Positions 27,360 through 36,265 of a DNA stretch of 64,000 nt are shown piece by piece. Made by a program: the position numbers and the translations under genes. Source of the stretch: Alteromonas macleodii ATCC 27126 (GTDB lineage Bacteria; Pseudomonadota; Gammaproteobacteria; Enterobacterales; Alteromonadaceae); contig NC_018632.1 of NCBI RefSeq assembly GCF_000172635.2, positions 1,674,001 to 1,738,000 of the forward strand, in the 5' to 3' direction. Each line of letters begins with the position of its first letter. Within the stretch, counting starts at the first letter, position 1. The notes under the pieces were generated by a model. It was given only the letters and a program-made list of their open reading frames with translations, was not told where the DNA came from and made no database searches.

Positions 27360-29276
27360 ATGCCTGTAATTACCCTTCCTGATGGAAGCCAACGCGCTTT
27401 CGATAACGCTGTTTCTGTACTAGATGTTGCAAATGATATTGGCCCTGGTTTAGCCAAAGCAACCATTGCAGGAAAAGTAAACGGTGAGTTAGTTGACGCC
27501 GTTGATATGATTGACGCGGACGCACAACTTCAAATTATTACTGCAAAAGACGATGAAGGTTTAGAAATTCTTCGTCACAGTTGCGCGCACTTGTTAGGTC
27601 ACGCTATCAAACAACTTTGGCCTAACACCAAAATGGCTATCGGCCCTGTTATCGACAACGGTTTCTACTACGATGTTGATATGGAAGAAAGCCTAACCCA
27701 GGAAGATTTAGCTAAACTAGAAAAGCGTATGCTTGAACTGGCTAAAACTAATTACGACGTGGTTAAGAACAAAGTTAGCTGGCGAGAAGCACGCGATGCA
27801 TTTGAAGCGCGCGGCGAAAGCTACAAAATGGAAATTCTTGATGAGAACATCAGCAAGGACGACCGCCCAGCACTGTATCACCACGAAGAATACACAGATA
27901 TGTGTCGTGGCCCTCACGTGCCAAATATGAAGTTCTGCCATCACTTCAAACTGATGAAAGTGGCGGGTGCTTACTGGCGTGGCGATAGCGACAACAAAAT
28001 GCTTCAGCGTATTTACGGTACTGCGTGGGCAGATAAGAAGCAGCTTAAATCTTACCTACAGCGCTTAGAAGAAGCTGAAAAGCGCGACCACCGTAAAATT
28101 GGTAAAGCACTTAACCTTTTCCATTGGCAAGAAGAAGCGCCAGGCATGGTGTTTTGGCACAACGACGGTTGGTCAATTTATACCGAGCTTGAAAGCTACG
28201 TTCGTAAGAAACTACGCGAATACGGTTACGACGAAGTAAAAGGCCCATTAATGATGGACCGCTCGCTTTGGGAAAAGTCAGGTCACTGGGACAAATACGC
28301 TGAAAACATGTTTACGACTGAATCTGAAAAGCGTGAATATGCCGTTAAGCCAATGAACTGCCCAGGCCACGTACAGATTTTCAATCAAGGTTTGAAGTCG
28401 TACCGCGACCTGCCTCTTCGTATGGCTGAGTTTGGCTGCTGTCACCGTAACGAACCATCGGGTGCACTACACGGTCTAATGCGTGTTCGTGGCTTTACAC
28501 AAGACGATGCTCACATTTTCTGTACTGAAGAACAGATCCTAGAAGAGGTGAGTGGCTGTATTAAGATGGTGTACGAGACATACGCTGCGTTTGGTTTCGA
28601 AAATATCAAAGTTAAGCTGTCTACTCGCCCAGAAAAGCGCGTAGGTGCTGACGAGATTTGGGATAAATCAGAAGCTGCGCTTGCAGATGCACTTAAAGCT
28701 AATGACATCGAGTTCGATTATCAGCCTGGAGAAGGAGCGTTCTACGGGCCAAAAATTGAGTTTACACTGCACGATTGCTTAGACCGTGCATGGCAGTGCG
28801 GAACCGTACAGCTAGATTTCTCAATGCCAGGTCGCTTAGGCTCTACTTATGTAGCAGAAGATGGCGAACGCAAAGTGCCGGTAATGATTCACCGCGCTAT
28901 TTTAGGTTCACTAGAACGCTTCATTGGAATTTTGACCGAAGAATTTGCAGGTTTCTTCCCACTCTGGTTGGCACCTCAGCAGGTTGTGGTAATGAATATT
29001 ACCGACAAACAAGCTGAATATGCCTCAGATTGTGTAAAAAAACTGCAAGAATTAGGTTTTAGAGCAAAGTCTGACTTGCGAAATGAGAAGATCGGCTTTA
29101 AAATCCGCGAGCACACTTTGAAGCGTATTCCGTATATGCTAGTTGTGGGCGATAAAGAAATGGAAGCGGGCGAAGTAGCAGTGCGCTCTCGTCGCGGTGA
29201 CGACCTAGGCAAAATGCGCCTGGAAGACTTTATTGCCATGGCTCAACAAGAAGTTGTTGAAAAGACGATTAAGTAG
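27360..29276 (+). CDS. thrS: Threonyl-tRNA synthetase
   Basis: A 638-residue class II synthetase, near the 642 of E. coli. It has an N-terminal TGS domain (about 1-61), the editing domain with [10 protein letters not shown] (His pair) and the YCHH-type zinc region, then the catalytic core with motif 2 [38 protein letters not shown] (zinc Cys) and motif 3 [13 protein letters not shown], and a C-terminal anticodon-binding domain (about 535-638). The ATG at 27360 follows AAAGGA by six bases. It begins the thrS-infC-rpmI-rplT block. Confidence 0.98.
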   Translation: MPVITLPDGSQRAFDNAVSVLDVANDIGPGLAKATIAGKVNGELVDAVDMIDADAQLQIITAKDDEGLEILRHSCAHLLGHAIKQLWPNTKMAIGPVIDNGFYYDVDMEESLTQEDLAKLEKRMLELAKTNYDVVKNKVSWREARDAFEARGESYKMEILDENISKDDRPALYHHEEYTDMCRGPHVPNMKFCHHFKLMKVAGAYWRGDSDNKMLQRIYGTAWADKKQLKSYLQRLEEAEKRDHRKIGKALNLFHWQEEAPGMVFWHNDGWSIYTELESYVRKKLREYGYDEVKGPLMMDRSLWEKSGHWDKYAENMFTTESEKREYAVKPMNCPGHVQIFNQGLKSYRDLPLRMAEFGCCHRNEPSGALHGLMRVRGFTQDDAHIFCTEEQILEEVSGCIKMVYETYAAFGFENIKVKLSTRPEKRVGADEIWDKSEAALADALKANDIEFDYQPGEGAFYGPKIEFTLHDCLDRAWQCGTVQLDFSMPGRLGSTYVAEDGERKVPVMIHRAILGSLERFIGILTEEFAGFFPLWLAPQQVVVMNITDKQAEYASDCVKKLQELGFRAKSDLRNEKIGFKIREHTLKRIPYMLVVGDKEMEAGEVAVRSRRGDDLGKMRLEDFIAMAQQEVVEKTIK

Positions 29277-29283
29277 TTGAGCA

Positions 29284-29304
29284 AATTGTGTATAATACAC
29301 AATT
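29284..29304. promoter_or_regulatory. 21-base perfect palindrome containing TATAAT before infC
   Basis: Arms AATTGTGTAT and ATACACAATT surround a central A and include TATAAT at 29291-29296. It lies eight bases after the thrS stop. It may be an operator or an infC promoter -10 region. No good -35 box is found at 16-18 bases upstream. Confidence 0.5.
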
Positions 29305-29308
29305 AAGG

Positions 29309-29358
29309 TGTCTGCTTTTGGTTTTACTTTGGGTCAACCGACCTCCCAAAAGCAGACA
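29309..29358 (+). promoter_or_regulatory. Long hairpin in the infC leader
   Basis: TGTCTGCTTTTGG (29309-29321) and CCAAAAGCAGACA (29346-29358) pair perfectly over 13 bp. The loop holds a second stem, GGTC-AACC-GACC (29332-29343). No U tract follows, so it is not a simple terminator. It ends about 16 bases before the GGAGGA of infC and may control infC expression or process the thrS-infC mRNA. Confidence 0.55.
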
Positions 29359-29387
29359 AAAGAATTAAATGTTTGGAGGAATAGCAC

Positions 29388-29927
29388 ATTAAAGGCGCTA
29401 ACAACAAGGCTCAGGGCGACAAAGCCCGCATTAACGATGAGATTAAAGCCAGAGAAGTAAGATTAATTGGCAAAGACGGTGAACAGGTTGGTGTGGTTTC
29501 TCTAGCAGAAGCTACTCGTAACGCAGAAGAAGCGGGCCTAGATCTTGTAGAAATCAGTCCGAATGCCGAGCCGCCAGTCTGTAAAGTTATGGACTATGGC
29601 AAATTCCTCTTCGAAAAAAGTAAAGCTCAAAAAGAGCAGAAGAAAAAACAGAAGCAAATTCAGGTCAAGGAGATTAAATTTCGCCCTGGCACTGATGAAG
29701 GCGATTACCAGGTCAAACTGCGCAACCTGCGTCGCTTTCTTGAAGGTGGTGATAAAGCCAAAGTTACGATCCGCTTCCGCGGTCGTGAAATGGCGCACCA
29801 AGACATCGGTATCGATCTACTTAACCGCGTTAAAACCGATTTAGAAGATATCGCTACATGCGAGTCTTTCCCACGTCGTGTGGAAGGCCGTCAGATGATC
29901 ATGGTGCTAGCCCCAAATAAGAAGTAG
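29388..29927 (+). CDS. infC: Translation initiation factor IF-3, AUU start
   Basis: A 179-residue IF-3. The frame opens with ATT at 29388 (ATT AAA GGC), seven bases after GGAGGA, as in E. coli infC, where the AUU start lets IF-3 repress its own translation. The first ATG in frame, at 29493, would remove the first 35 residues, including conserved [15 protein letters not shown]. The N-domain, the Lys-rich linker ([31 protein letters not shown]) and the C-domain ending [10 protein letters not shown] are present. Confidence 0.96.
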   Translation: MKGANNKAQGDKARINDEIKAREVRLIGKDGEQVGVVSLAEATRNAEEAGLDLVEISPNAEPPVCKVMDYGKFLFEKSKAQKEQKKKQKQIQVKEIKFRPGTDEGDYQVKLRNLRRFLEGGDKAKVTIRFRGREMAHQDIGIDLLNRVKTDLEDIATCESFPRRVEGRQMIMVLAPNKK

Positions 29928-29941
29928 TAACGGTCTAAAGT

Positions 29942-30019
29942 TTTAAGGAATCTGCACCCTTAAACACCTTGCTGCTAAACATTAACCGGTATGAAGTGAC
30001 TGCAACACGAAAAATACCG
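29942..30019 (+). promoter_or_regulatory. Possible rpmI-rplT leader structure
   Basis: Two stems lie in the 118-base infC-rpmI gap: TTTAAGG/CCTTAAA (29942-29964) and CGGTAT/ATACCG (29987-30019). In E. coli, L20 represses rpmI-rplT through a structured site in this region. The position fits; the structure was not aligned to the known operator. Confidence 0.35.
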
Positions 30020-30045
30020 ATATTAAACAATGCGGAGTTTTAGCA

Positions 30046-30243
30046 ATGCCTAAAATGAAAACTGTAAGCGGTGCCGCCAAACGTTTTAAGAAAACGGGTT
30101 CTGGCCGCTTTAAAAGCAAACAGTCTCACTTACGTCACATTCTGACTAAGAAGAGCTCTAAGCGTAAACGTCACCTTCGTGGCAAAAAACTGGTTCATGA
30201 CTCTGATACCAAATTGGTTCAGCGCATGTTGCCTTACGTATAA
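30046..30243 (+). CDS. rpmI: Ribosomal protein bL35
   Basis: A 65-residue basic protein with the full bL35 pattern: [19 protein letters not shown] at the start, [16 protein letters not shown] in the middle and VQRMLPYV at the end. CGGAG lies eight bases before the ATG. It sits 18 bases before rplT in the conserved infC-rpmI-rplT order. Confidence 0.98.
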   Translation: MPKMKTVSGAAKRFKKTGSGRFKSKQSHLRHILTKKSSKRKRHLRGKKLVHDSDTKLVQRMLPYV

Positions 30244-30258
30244 GACTTAGGAGACTGA

Positions 30259-30618
<360 letters not shown>

Positions 30619-30654
30619 TTATTAACTAATTAAGTTTAAGTTCTTTCGGAAAAA

Positions 30655-30673
30655 GGCGAGCAGGATGCTCGCC
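30655..30673 (+). terminator. Intrinsic terminator of the infC-rpmI-rplT unit
   Basis: GGCGAGC (30655-30661) pairs with GCTCGCC (30667-30673) over a five-base loop, preceded by A5 and followed by T6. It lies 37 bases after the rplT stop. Confidence 0.92.
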
Positions 30674-30860
30674 TTTTTTCGTTTTTGGGGTTCAGACTTT
30701 GTTTTAAACTTATCTAGTCCATAGTTTAACAACGCCCTTCTAATATCCACTTATTGAATATCTGTAGAAAAGCGCGCCTTCTCTAGCTTTACTCTAGGTT
30801 TTCATGCGCAAAGAACAAAAGAGTAGGGGGGCTTCTACATGTGGAATTTTAAGCACAAAA

Positions 30861-30882
30861 AAGCAGAGCCAAAGCTCTGCTT
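30861..30882 (-). terminator. Terminator of manC
   Basis: AAGCAGAGC (30861-30869) and GCTCTGCTT (30874-30882) form a 9-bp stem with a four-base loop. On the minus strand it is followed by TTTT, continuing the T pair of the stem. It lies 28 bases beyond the manC stop. Confidence 0.85.
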
Positions 30883-30909
30883 ATATTCGCAATTTAGCAC
30901 TTAGTGCTA

Positions 30910-32319
30910 TTATTTTTTCTCTACACGCCCGTAGCGGTCTGACAACCTAACTATATCATCTTCACCAAGGTATGCGCCCGATTGCACCTCTATAAGCTCT
31001 AGAGGGATTTTTCCGGGGTTTTCTAGTGCGTGTACTGCACCGATTGGGATATAGACAGATTCGTTCTCTGTTACTAATTGAGTATTGTCATCAATAGTCA
31101 CATTGGCACTGCCCGATACCACAATCCAATGCTCAGCGCGGTGGTGGTGCATTTGCACAGATAGTTTTTCACCAGGTTTTACCGTAATACGTTTAACTTG
31201 AAAGCGTGCACCGCTGTCAATTGAATCGTAGCTACCCCACGGACGGAAAACTTCGCGATGGAATTCAAACTCAGGACGTTTTTCAGCTTTTAGCCTGTTG
31301 ACCACGGTCTTAATACTTTGAGCGTCATCTTTATGTGCGACCATAACGGCATCTTTGGTTTCGACAACAATAACGTCTTCTAAGCCAATGACAGATACTA
31401 ATCGCTGTTCTGCGTTCACGTAACTATTTTTAGTATTTTCTAAAATCGTATCGCCTACACAAACGTTGCCGTTGTCATCTTTATCGGCGGTTTCCCAAAG
31501 CGATGTCCAACTGCCTACATCGCTCCACCCTGCATCTAATGGCACCATTGCAGCGCTGTCAGTTTTTTCCATCACTGCATAGTCAATAGAGTCGTCAGGA
31601 CACGTAGCAAAAATTTCAGAGTCAACTCGAATAAAGTCTAAATCAGGTGCTTCAGTTTCAATTGCGCGACGGCAAATCTCTAGCATCTCGGGGTGATACT
31701 TACCTAATTCTTCAATATAACGGCTGGCTTTAAACATAAACATGCCGCTATTCCAGAAAAAATCACCTGACTCAACGTACTGTTTTGCTGTTTCAAGTTC
31801 TGGCTTTTCGACAAACTCAGCTACCTCAAATCCAACATTCAGTACATTTCCAGCCTTGATGTAGCCATAGCCGGTGTGGGCCTGGTCTGGAACTATACCA
31901 AAAGTTACAAGCTTTCCTTCGTTTGCTAATACTTCTGCTTTAGTAATGGCACTATGAAATGCGCTTTGGTCTTTAATTAAATGATCCGCAGCGAGGACAA
32001 GAAGAACAGGGTCATTCTCATTTTTTGTGGCATGTAATGCCGCAAGCGCTATTGCTGGTGCAGTATTTCGCCCAACGGGCTCTAATAAAATACCATCATG
32101 TTCTATATTTTTTTTACGAAGCTGCTCAGCAACTAAAAATCGATGCGCATCGTTACATATAAATACAGGAGGCTCCGCATTGGTTCCTTTAAGTCGAGTT
32201 ATTGTATCTTGAAGCATCGTGCTGTTGGATGTAAGCGACAAAAACTGTTTTGGAAGAGCGGCGCGAGACTTTGGCCAAAGGCGGCTACCAGTGCCGCCAG
32301 CCAATACAACAGGTTTCAT
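30910..32319 (-). CDS. manC: Mannose-1-phosphate guanylyltransferase / mannose-6-phosphate isomerase
   Basis: A 469-residue bifunctional enzyme that supplies GDP-mannose. The N-terminal nucleotidyltransferase has the signature [27 protein letters not shown] and [10 protein letters not shown]. The C-terminal type II isomerase cupin has [27 protein letters not shown] and [20 protein letters not shown]. It is the second gene of a minus-strand unit 33 bases behind the initiating glycosyl-phosphate transferase, so GDP-mannose or a product of it (GDP-fucose, for instance) should enter the exopolysaccharide. Confidence 0.93.
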   Translation of the reverse strand: MKPVVLAGGTGSRLWPKSRAALPKQFLSLTSNSTMLQDTITRLKGTNAEPPVFICNDAHRFLVAEQLRKKNIEHDGILLEPVGRNTAPAIALAALHATKNENDPVLLVLAADHLIKDQSAFHSAITKAEVLANEGKLVTFGIVPDQAHTGYGYIKAGNVLNVGFEVAEFVEKPELETAKQYVESGDFFWNSGMFMFKASRYIEELGKYHPEMLEICRRAIETEAPDLDFIRVDSEIFATCPDDSIDYAVMEKTDSAAMVPLDAGWSDVGSWTSLWETADKDDNGNVCVGDTILENTKNSYVNAEQRLVSVIGLEDVIVVETKDAVMVAHKDDAQSIKTVVNRLKAEKRPEFEFHREVFRPWGSYDSIDSGARFQVKRITVKPGEKLSVQMHHHRAEHWIVVSGSANVTIDDNTQLVTENESVYIPIGAVHALENPGKIPLELIEVQSGAYLGEDDIVRLSDRYGRVEKK

Positions 32320-32352
32320 ATGATGATGTCCTTTTCTTGATTTGGTGTACTT

Positions 32353-33807
32353 CTAATATGCGTTTTTGTTAATGAATCCATTAAATACAGTCATGAATAC
32401 AATTTTAATATCGAACCAAATAGACCAGCGGTGTATATAGTCTAAATCGTACTCTACACGCTGTACCATCTTGTTAGTGGTTTCCGTTTCACCGCGCAAA
32501 CCATTTACTTGTGCCCAACCTGTAATACCAGGCTTAACTTTATGCCGCAGCATGTAACCTGTGATGATCTTACGATATTCCTCATTGTGAGCAACCGCGT
32601 GCGGGCGAGGGCCTACAATTGACATGCGACCCTGCAGAACATTGATAAACTGAGGTAGTTCATCTAACGATGTGCGCCTTAAGAAACCACCTATTTTGGT
32701 TAAACGCGCGTCGTTTTTCGTTGCTTGCTTAACAACTGCTCCGTTGTCTTGCGTAGTCATAGACCGGAATTTGTAAACCGTAATTTGTTTACCATCTAAT
32801 CCGTAACGCTTTTGTTTGAAAATGACTGGCCCTTTAGATGTGAGCTTAACTGCGGCCGCAATTGCTAACATGGGAACGGATATCAACATTAAAATCAGAC
32901 TGCTTAATACAACATCTTCAAACCGCTTCAATACGTCACTGGCGCCTTGGAAAGGGGTGTCATATACACTTAGTGCCTGTACATTACCCACGGTTTGCCA
33001 GCGAGCGTTAAGCAAGTTGTACATAAAGAAGTTCGGAATTACATAAACGTTAGCGGTGGTATCGCTGCACTGTTCAAGAATTGCACGAATGCGATTTTCT
33101 GCACTCATTGGCAATGCTATGTAGATGTAATCAACTTCGTTGCGCTTGGCCATTTCTATGGCTTCTTCAATGTTGCCGAGCACAGCGCCCTGCATCTCAT
33201 GAGGGAGACGTTCTGCTTCACGGTCATCATAAATACCGTTAAAGCGAATACCTAAATGTTCGTTCTGTTGTATCTGAAGAGCAACATTCGCACCTAAATG
33301 AGTAGCGCCAATGATAATTGAACGGCGTGTGTTCAAGCCACTTTTGCGGATGCGGAAGAGGAACTTGCGCATAATAAAACGCCACAGAATCAAAACGACA
33401 AACGAAGATGCAAACCAAAGCAATATTGCAGGTGGGGGCGTTTTTATTTCTTGAACGAAAAAGTACCCCATTGACATGGTACCGAGAACGCTCAATGTCC
33501 ATGTGATTGCAGCCGCTCTCAGCATTTCAGGCGTTCTGTGCCCACGCCACGACCGATATAACTCAACGCCTTCGGCAGAAATTTGAAAGCAAATAACGTT
33601 TACAAAAAGAAGAATTAAGCTGGTGGTATCTATCTGGGTACCGTAATACGCTGCTGCTGAATAATACAAAATCGTTACCAGCGAAAGATCGATGAGTCTG
33701 TAAATGGTTGAAAAACCACTTTGGTTCCTGACTACCAAACCACCATTAGTATTAGACTCAACGGGGTGAGCTTTAAGTGCTTTGTTAGATTCTACTCTAT
33801 TGTCCAT
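32353..33807 (-). CDS. Undecaprenyl-phosphate glycosyl-phosphotransferase (WcaJ/VpsL-like)
   Basis: A 484-residue membrane enzyme that starts the exopolysaccharide repeat by moving a sugar phosphate to undecaprenyl phosphate. It has four N-terminal membrane segments (about 30-150), a CoA-binding-like domain (RRSIIIGATHLGANVA), a further hydrophobic segment near 285, and the catalytic domain with KRYGLDGKQITVYKFRSM, RRTSLDELPQFINVLQG, MSIVGPRP and PGITGWAQVNGLRGE. Glucose-1-phosphate is usual for WcaJ; the sugar here is not proven. It is divergent from the export operon, with a sigma-54-like promoter 110 bases upstream. Confidence 0.9.
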   Translation of the reverse strand: MDNRVESNKALKAHPVESNTNGGLVVRNQSGFSTIYRLIDLSLVTILYYSAAAYYGTQIDTTSLILLFVNVICFQISAEGVELYRSWRGHRTPEMLRAAAITWTLSVLGTMSMGYFFVQEIKTPPPAILLWFASSFVVLILWRFIMRKFLFRIRKSGLNTRRSIIIGATHLGANVALQIQQNEHLGIRFNGIYDDREAERLPHEMQGAVLGNIEEAIEMAKRNEVDYIYIALPMSAENRIRAILEQCSDTTANVYVIPNFFMYNLLNARWQTVGNVQALSVYDTPFQGASDVLKRFEDVVLSSLILMLISVPMLAIAAAVKLTSKGPVIFKQKRYGLDGKQITVYKFRSMTTQDNGAVVKQATKNDARLTKIGGFLRRTSLDELPQFINVLQGRMSIVGPRPHAVAHNEEYRKIITGYMLRHKVKPGITGWAQVNGLRGETETTNKMVQRVEYDLDYIHRWSIWFDIKIVFMTVFNGFINKNAY

Positions 33808-33916
33808 TTAAGTAATCTCTAAGTGAAAAAGTGAAGCCTGTAGCCAAAGCTAACGACAACAAAAACAAGCTAAGCCATGAATTAAGAAGAATAGCGAAGA
33901 CAACTTATGGAAGTTA

Positions 33917-33933
33917 GGCAAATACTGTGCCCA
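33917..33933 (-). promoter_or_regulatory. Sigma-54 promoter of the wcaJ-manC unit
   Basis: The minus strand reads TGGGCAC-AGTAT-TTGCC: GGCAC, five bases, TTGC, with GG and GC exactly ten bases apart. Only the base before GG departs from consensus. It is about 110 bases upstream of the glycosyl-phosphotransferase ATG. Confidence 0.7.
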
Positions 33934-34299
33934 CTTTTAAGCGCGTAAGATGAATAATCACAACGTGCTGATTATATTCGCGTTGAAATTTTTCACGTCT
34001 AGCGCTTAAGTGCTCTAGCAACAGCGTATTATATGGATATTGTAATTTTATTACAAAAACAAAGTTCATTCCGTACTAATTTGGTGCAAAATGAGTAGAA
34101 TACGGCGCTAGCGCTTTTCATGAACAATATAATTAAGATAGCATATACCGCGTTTGCAGCCTTGGACATATAGATGCAACAATACCTAGGTATAAGTTGC
34201 AGTACTTTGTTAACTGACTGTTGAGTCAAACAATATAGAGCAAATTGACTTTTGCTCTAATGTGTTCGCTAGTAATGTTCACAGCCTAGCAAAGCAAAA

Positions 34300-34316
34300 G
34301 CGGCACGCCTATTGCT
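34300..34316 (+). promoter_or_regulatory. Sigma-54 promoter of the export operon
   Basis: CGGCAC-GCCTA-TTGCT matches GGCAC-N5-TTGC completely, with the required spacing. It lies 175 bases upstream of the outer-membrane barrel gene and implies a start near 34327. A long leader would result. Confidence 0.72.
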
Positions 34317-34490
34317 CGACATTGATTATCCATGAACTATTAAGGCATTCACCTTGTTTAGTTTGTAAGAATTACACATATTCCGGCTGTTTCGCGGTTT
34401 ATAGCGTTTACGTAAGGATGTATTTGAAAGCGCTATATCGAAATAATGCACCGTTTTAATACACCCAAGCCATCGTAGGAAGGAAATAAC

Positions 34491-35696
34491 ATGTTAAAAA
34501 GGACCAAAAGCATAATAGCTCTGTCGGTAATTTGCGCCACACCGACTCTATTTGCCCAAGAGGCTGGTCGAATTCAAGCTGGGCAATTTGATTTGATCCC
34601 TTCATTTACGTCTTCGATGGCGTATGTTGACAACGTGGCGAATGCACGAGATAACCAAAGTAAAATATACAGCTGGCGTACCACTTTATCCCCTGAACTT
34701 ATTGCCGCTACACAAGTCAACGGCAACCCCGTTCAGATTGGTTATAGACTGGAGCGTGGTGTATATTTTTCCAGTAGCAATGATGATTATACTGACCATT
34801 TTGTAGAAGCTTCGGGCGACTTTGAATTGAATAGTCGTCATCGTGTGAGTGCGCTCGCTCAATATGAAGATGGTCATGAAGATCGCGGAACCGGCTTCTC
34901 AATTGGTTCTGGGTTGGATATTTCAACACCAGATACTTATAAAAGCTCGAACCTTTCTGCTGAATACACGTATGGTGCCGTGACTTCTGATGGTCTTATT
35001 ACATTAAAAACACGTCGACAATCACTAGACTATGACAGATCTGAAGACGCCTATTTGATCCGCGATAGGGTAAAAACCATGGTTGGCGGTGAGTTTGGCT
35101 ACCAAATTGGAGCTGCAACTAGTGCTGTTATTGATATTACGCAAACCTACGTTAGATATGATGAGCAGTTAGACTTTGTCACTCGCGACAGTGATGAGAC
35201 ACGCGTTTTAGTTGGTGTTGTTTGGGAAAGCACTGCTGCGACAACAGGTTTTGCAAAAGTAGGTTATAAAGAGAAAGAGTTTGAGGATCAATCACGAGGG
35301 ACATTCTACGGCACAGATTGGGAGGTTGGAATAGATTGGCAACCAGTGAGCTATTCTACGTTTAGAATCTCGACAAGTGCAGATACCTTCGAAACGAATG
35401 GTGAAGGCGATTTCATCCGTGGACAAAACTATAGTGTTCGCTGGAATCATGATTGGCTTGAGCGTTTAAGTACCTCGTTTAGTGTCACTCAACAAGATGA
35501 CGAATATGTATTTAACGAAATTGATATCGATAATAGAGACGACGAACTCATAAATTACTCAGCATCTTTAAGTTATCAAGCTCGCAGATGGTTAAAATTC
35601 AGCACTTATTATCAGTATACAGATCGCGATAGTAACCGAGAGACCATTGGCTATGATAAGAGCGAAATTGGGGTAACTGCTGAGGTAACACTGTGA
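34491..35696 (+). CDS. Outer-membrane beta-barrel exopolysaccharide protein (VpsM/EpsL-like)
   Basis: A 401-residue protein with a signal peptide (cleavage after TLFA) and alternating hydrophobic strands throughout, ending in SEIGVTAEVTL as a barrel strand. Length, position before a Wza-like and a Wzc-like gene, and composition match the outer-membrane beta-barrel proteins found in vps-type loci (VpsM, EpsL), thought to form or line the export channel. AGGAAGG lies seven bases before the ATG. Its stop overlaps the next start by four bases. Confidence 0.75.
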   Translation: MLKRTKSIIALSVICATPTLFAQEAGRIQAGQFDLIPSFTSSMAYVDNVANARDNQSKIYSWRTTLSPELIAATQVNGNPVQIGYRLERGVYFSSSNDDYTDHFVEASGDFELNSRHRVSALAQYEDGHEDRGTGFSIGSGLDISTPDTYKSSNLSAEYTYGAVTSDGLITLKTRRQSLDYDRSEDAYLIRDRVKTMVGGEFGYQIGAATSAVIDITQTYVRYDEQLDFVTRDSDETRVLVGVVWESTAATTGFAKVGYKEKEFEDQSRGTFYGTDWEVGIDWQPVSYSTFRISTSADTFETNGEGDFIRGQNYSVRWNHDWLERLSTSFSVTQQDDEYVFNEIDIDNRDDELINYSASLSYQARRWLKFSTYYQYTDRDSNRETIGYDKSEIGVTAEVTL

Positions 35697-36241
35697 AACG
35701 ACAGGTAATTAGTTTAGCTTCGATACTATTCATAATTCTTTACTCGGCGTTCTCCTTCGCTCAGGAAGGAAACTTGAGCATGAGTCAGTATCAACTTGGA
35801 TCTGGTGACAGAATAAAAATCAGTGTTTTTGGCCAAGATGATCTTTCGATGGAAGTACGTCTACCTGACGTCGGTACAATTAATTATCCATTCTTAGGGG
35901 AAATTAAATTGGTAGGCTTAACTGCCGATGAAGTCGAAAAGAAAATTTATGATGGTTTGCTAGGGGATTATTTGGTTAACCCTTCTGTCTCAGTAGCTAT
36001 CGTTGAATACAGGCCCTTCTTTATTGATGGTGAAGTGAAAAGGCCGGGCGGCTATCCATATCAACCAGGCCTTTCTGTTAATAAAGCAGCTGCATTAGCC
36101 GGCGGTTACACAGAGCGAGCGGCCCGCGACAAAATTACCATAATTCGTGAAAAGGACGGCAGAACAAACGAATTCACCGTAACCGTGAGCGATATGATTC
36201 AGCCTGGTGATATTATCACCATCAATCAGCGTTTCTTCTAA
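35693..36241 (+). CDS. Wza-like polysaccharide export protein (short, VpsN type)
   Basis: A 182-residue periplasmic protein with a cleavable signal (ending SFAQ). It has a Poly_export domain (about 32-110, YQLGSGDRIKISVFGQDDLS) and one SLBB-type domain (about 112-180, FFIDGEVKRPGGYPY). E. coli Wza is twice as long, with several ring domains, a lipid anchor and a C-terminal outer-membrane helix; all of these are absent here. The outer-membrane pore would then have to come from the barrel protein encoded just before it. GTG start, GTGA overlap with the barrel gene. Confidence 0.88.
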   Translation: MKRQVISLASILFIILYSAFSFAQEGNLSMSQYQLGSGDRIKISVFGQDDLSMEVRLPDVGTINYPFLGEIKLVGLTADEVEKKIYDGLLGDYLVNPSVSVAIVEYRPFFIDGEVKRPGGYPYQPGLSVNKAAALAGGYTERAARDKITIIREKDGRTNEFTVTVSDMIQPGDIITINQRFF

Positions 36242-36265
36242 ATTACGTAGCGTGCAGGAAATAAA

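Larger units (their letters stand above)
33808..34490. other. Divergent promoter region of the exopolysaccharide locus
   Basis: 683 AT-rich bases without a supported gene separate the leftward wcaJ-manC unit from the rightward export operon. It holds two sigma-54-like promoters, one for each direction (33917-33933 and 34300-34316), leaving about 370 bases between them for activator binding. A further GG-N10-GC pair at about 34162-34178 (TTGGACA-N5-TGCA type) is weak. Confidence 0.6.

Noticed and set aside
34262..34459. 65-codon frame in the exopolysaccharide promoter region
   Set aside because: It would start before and run across the sigma-54 promoter at 34300, and is rich in rare-looking residue runs.
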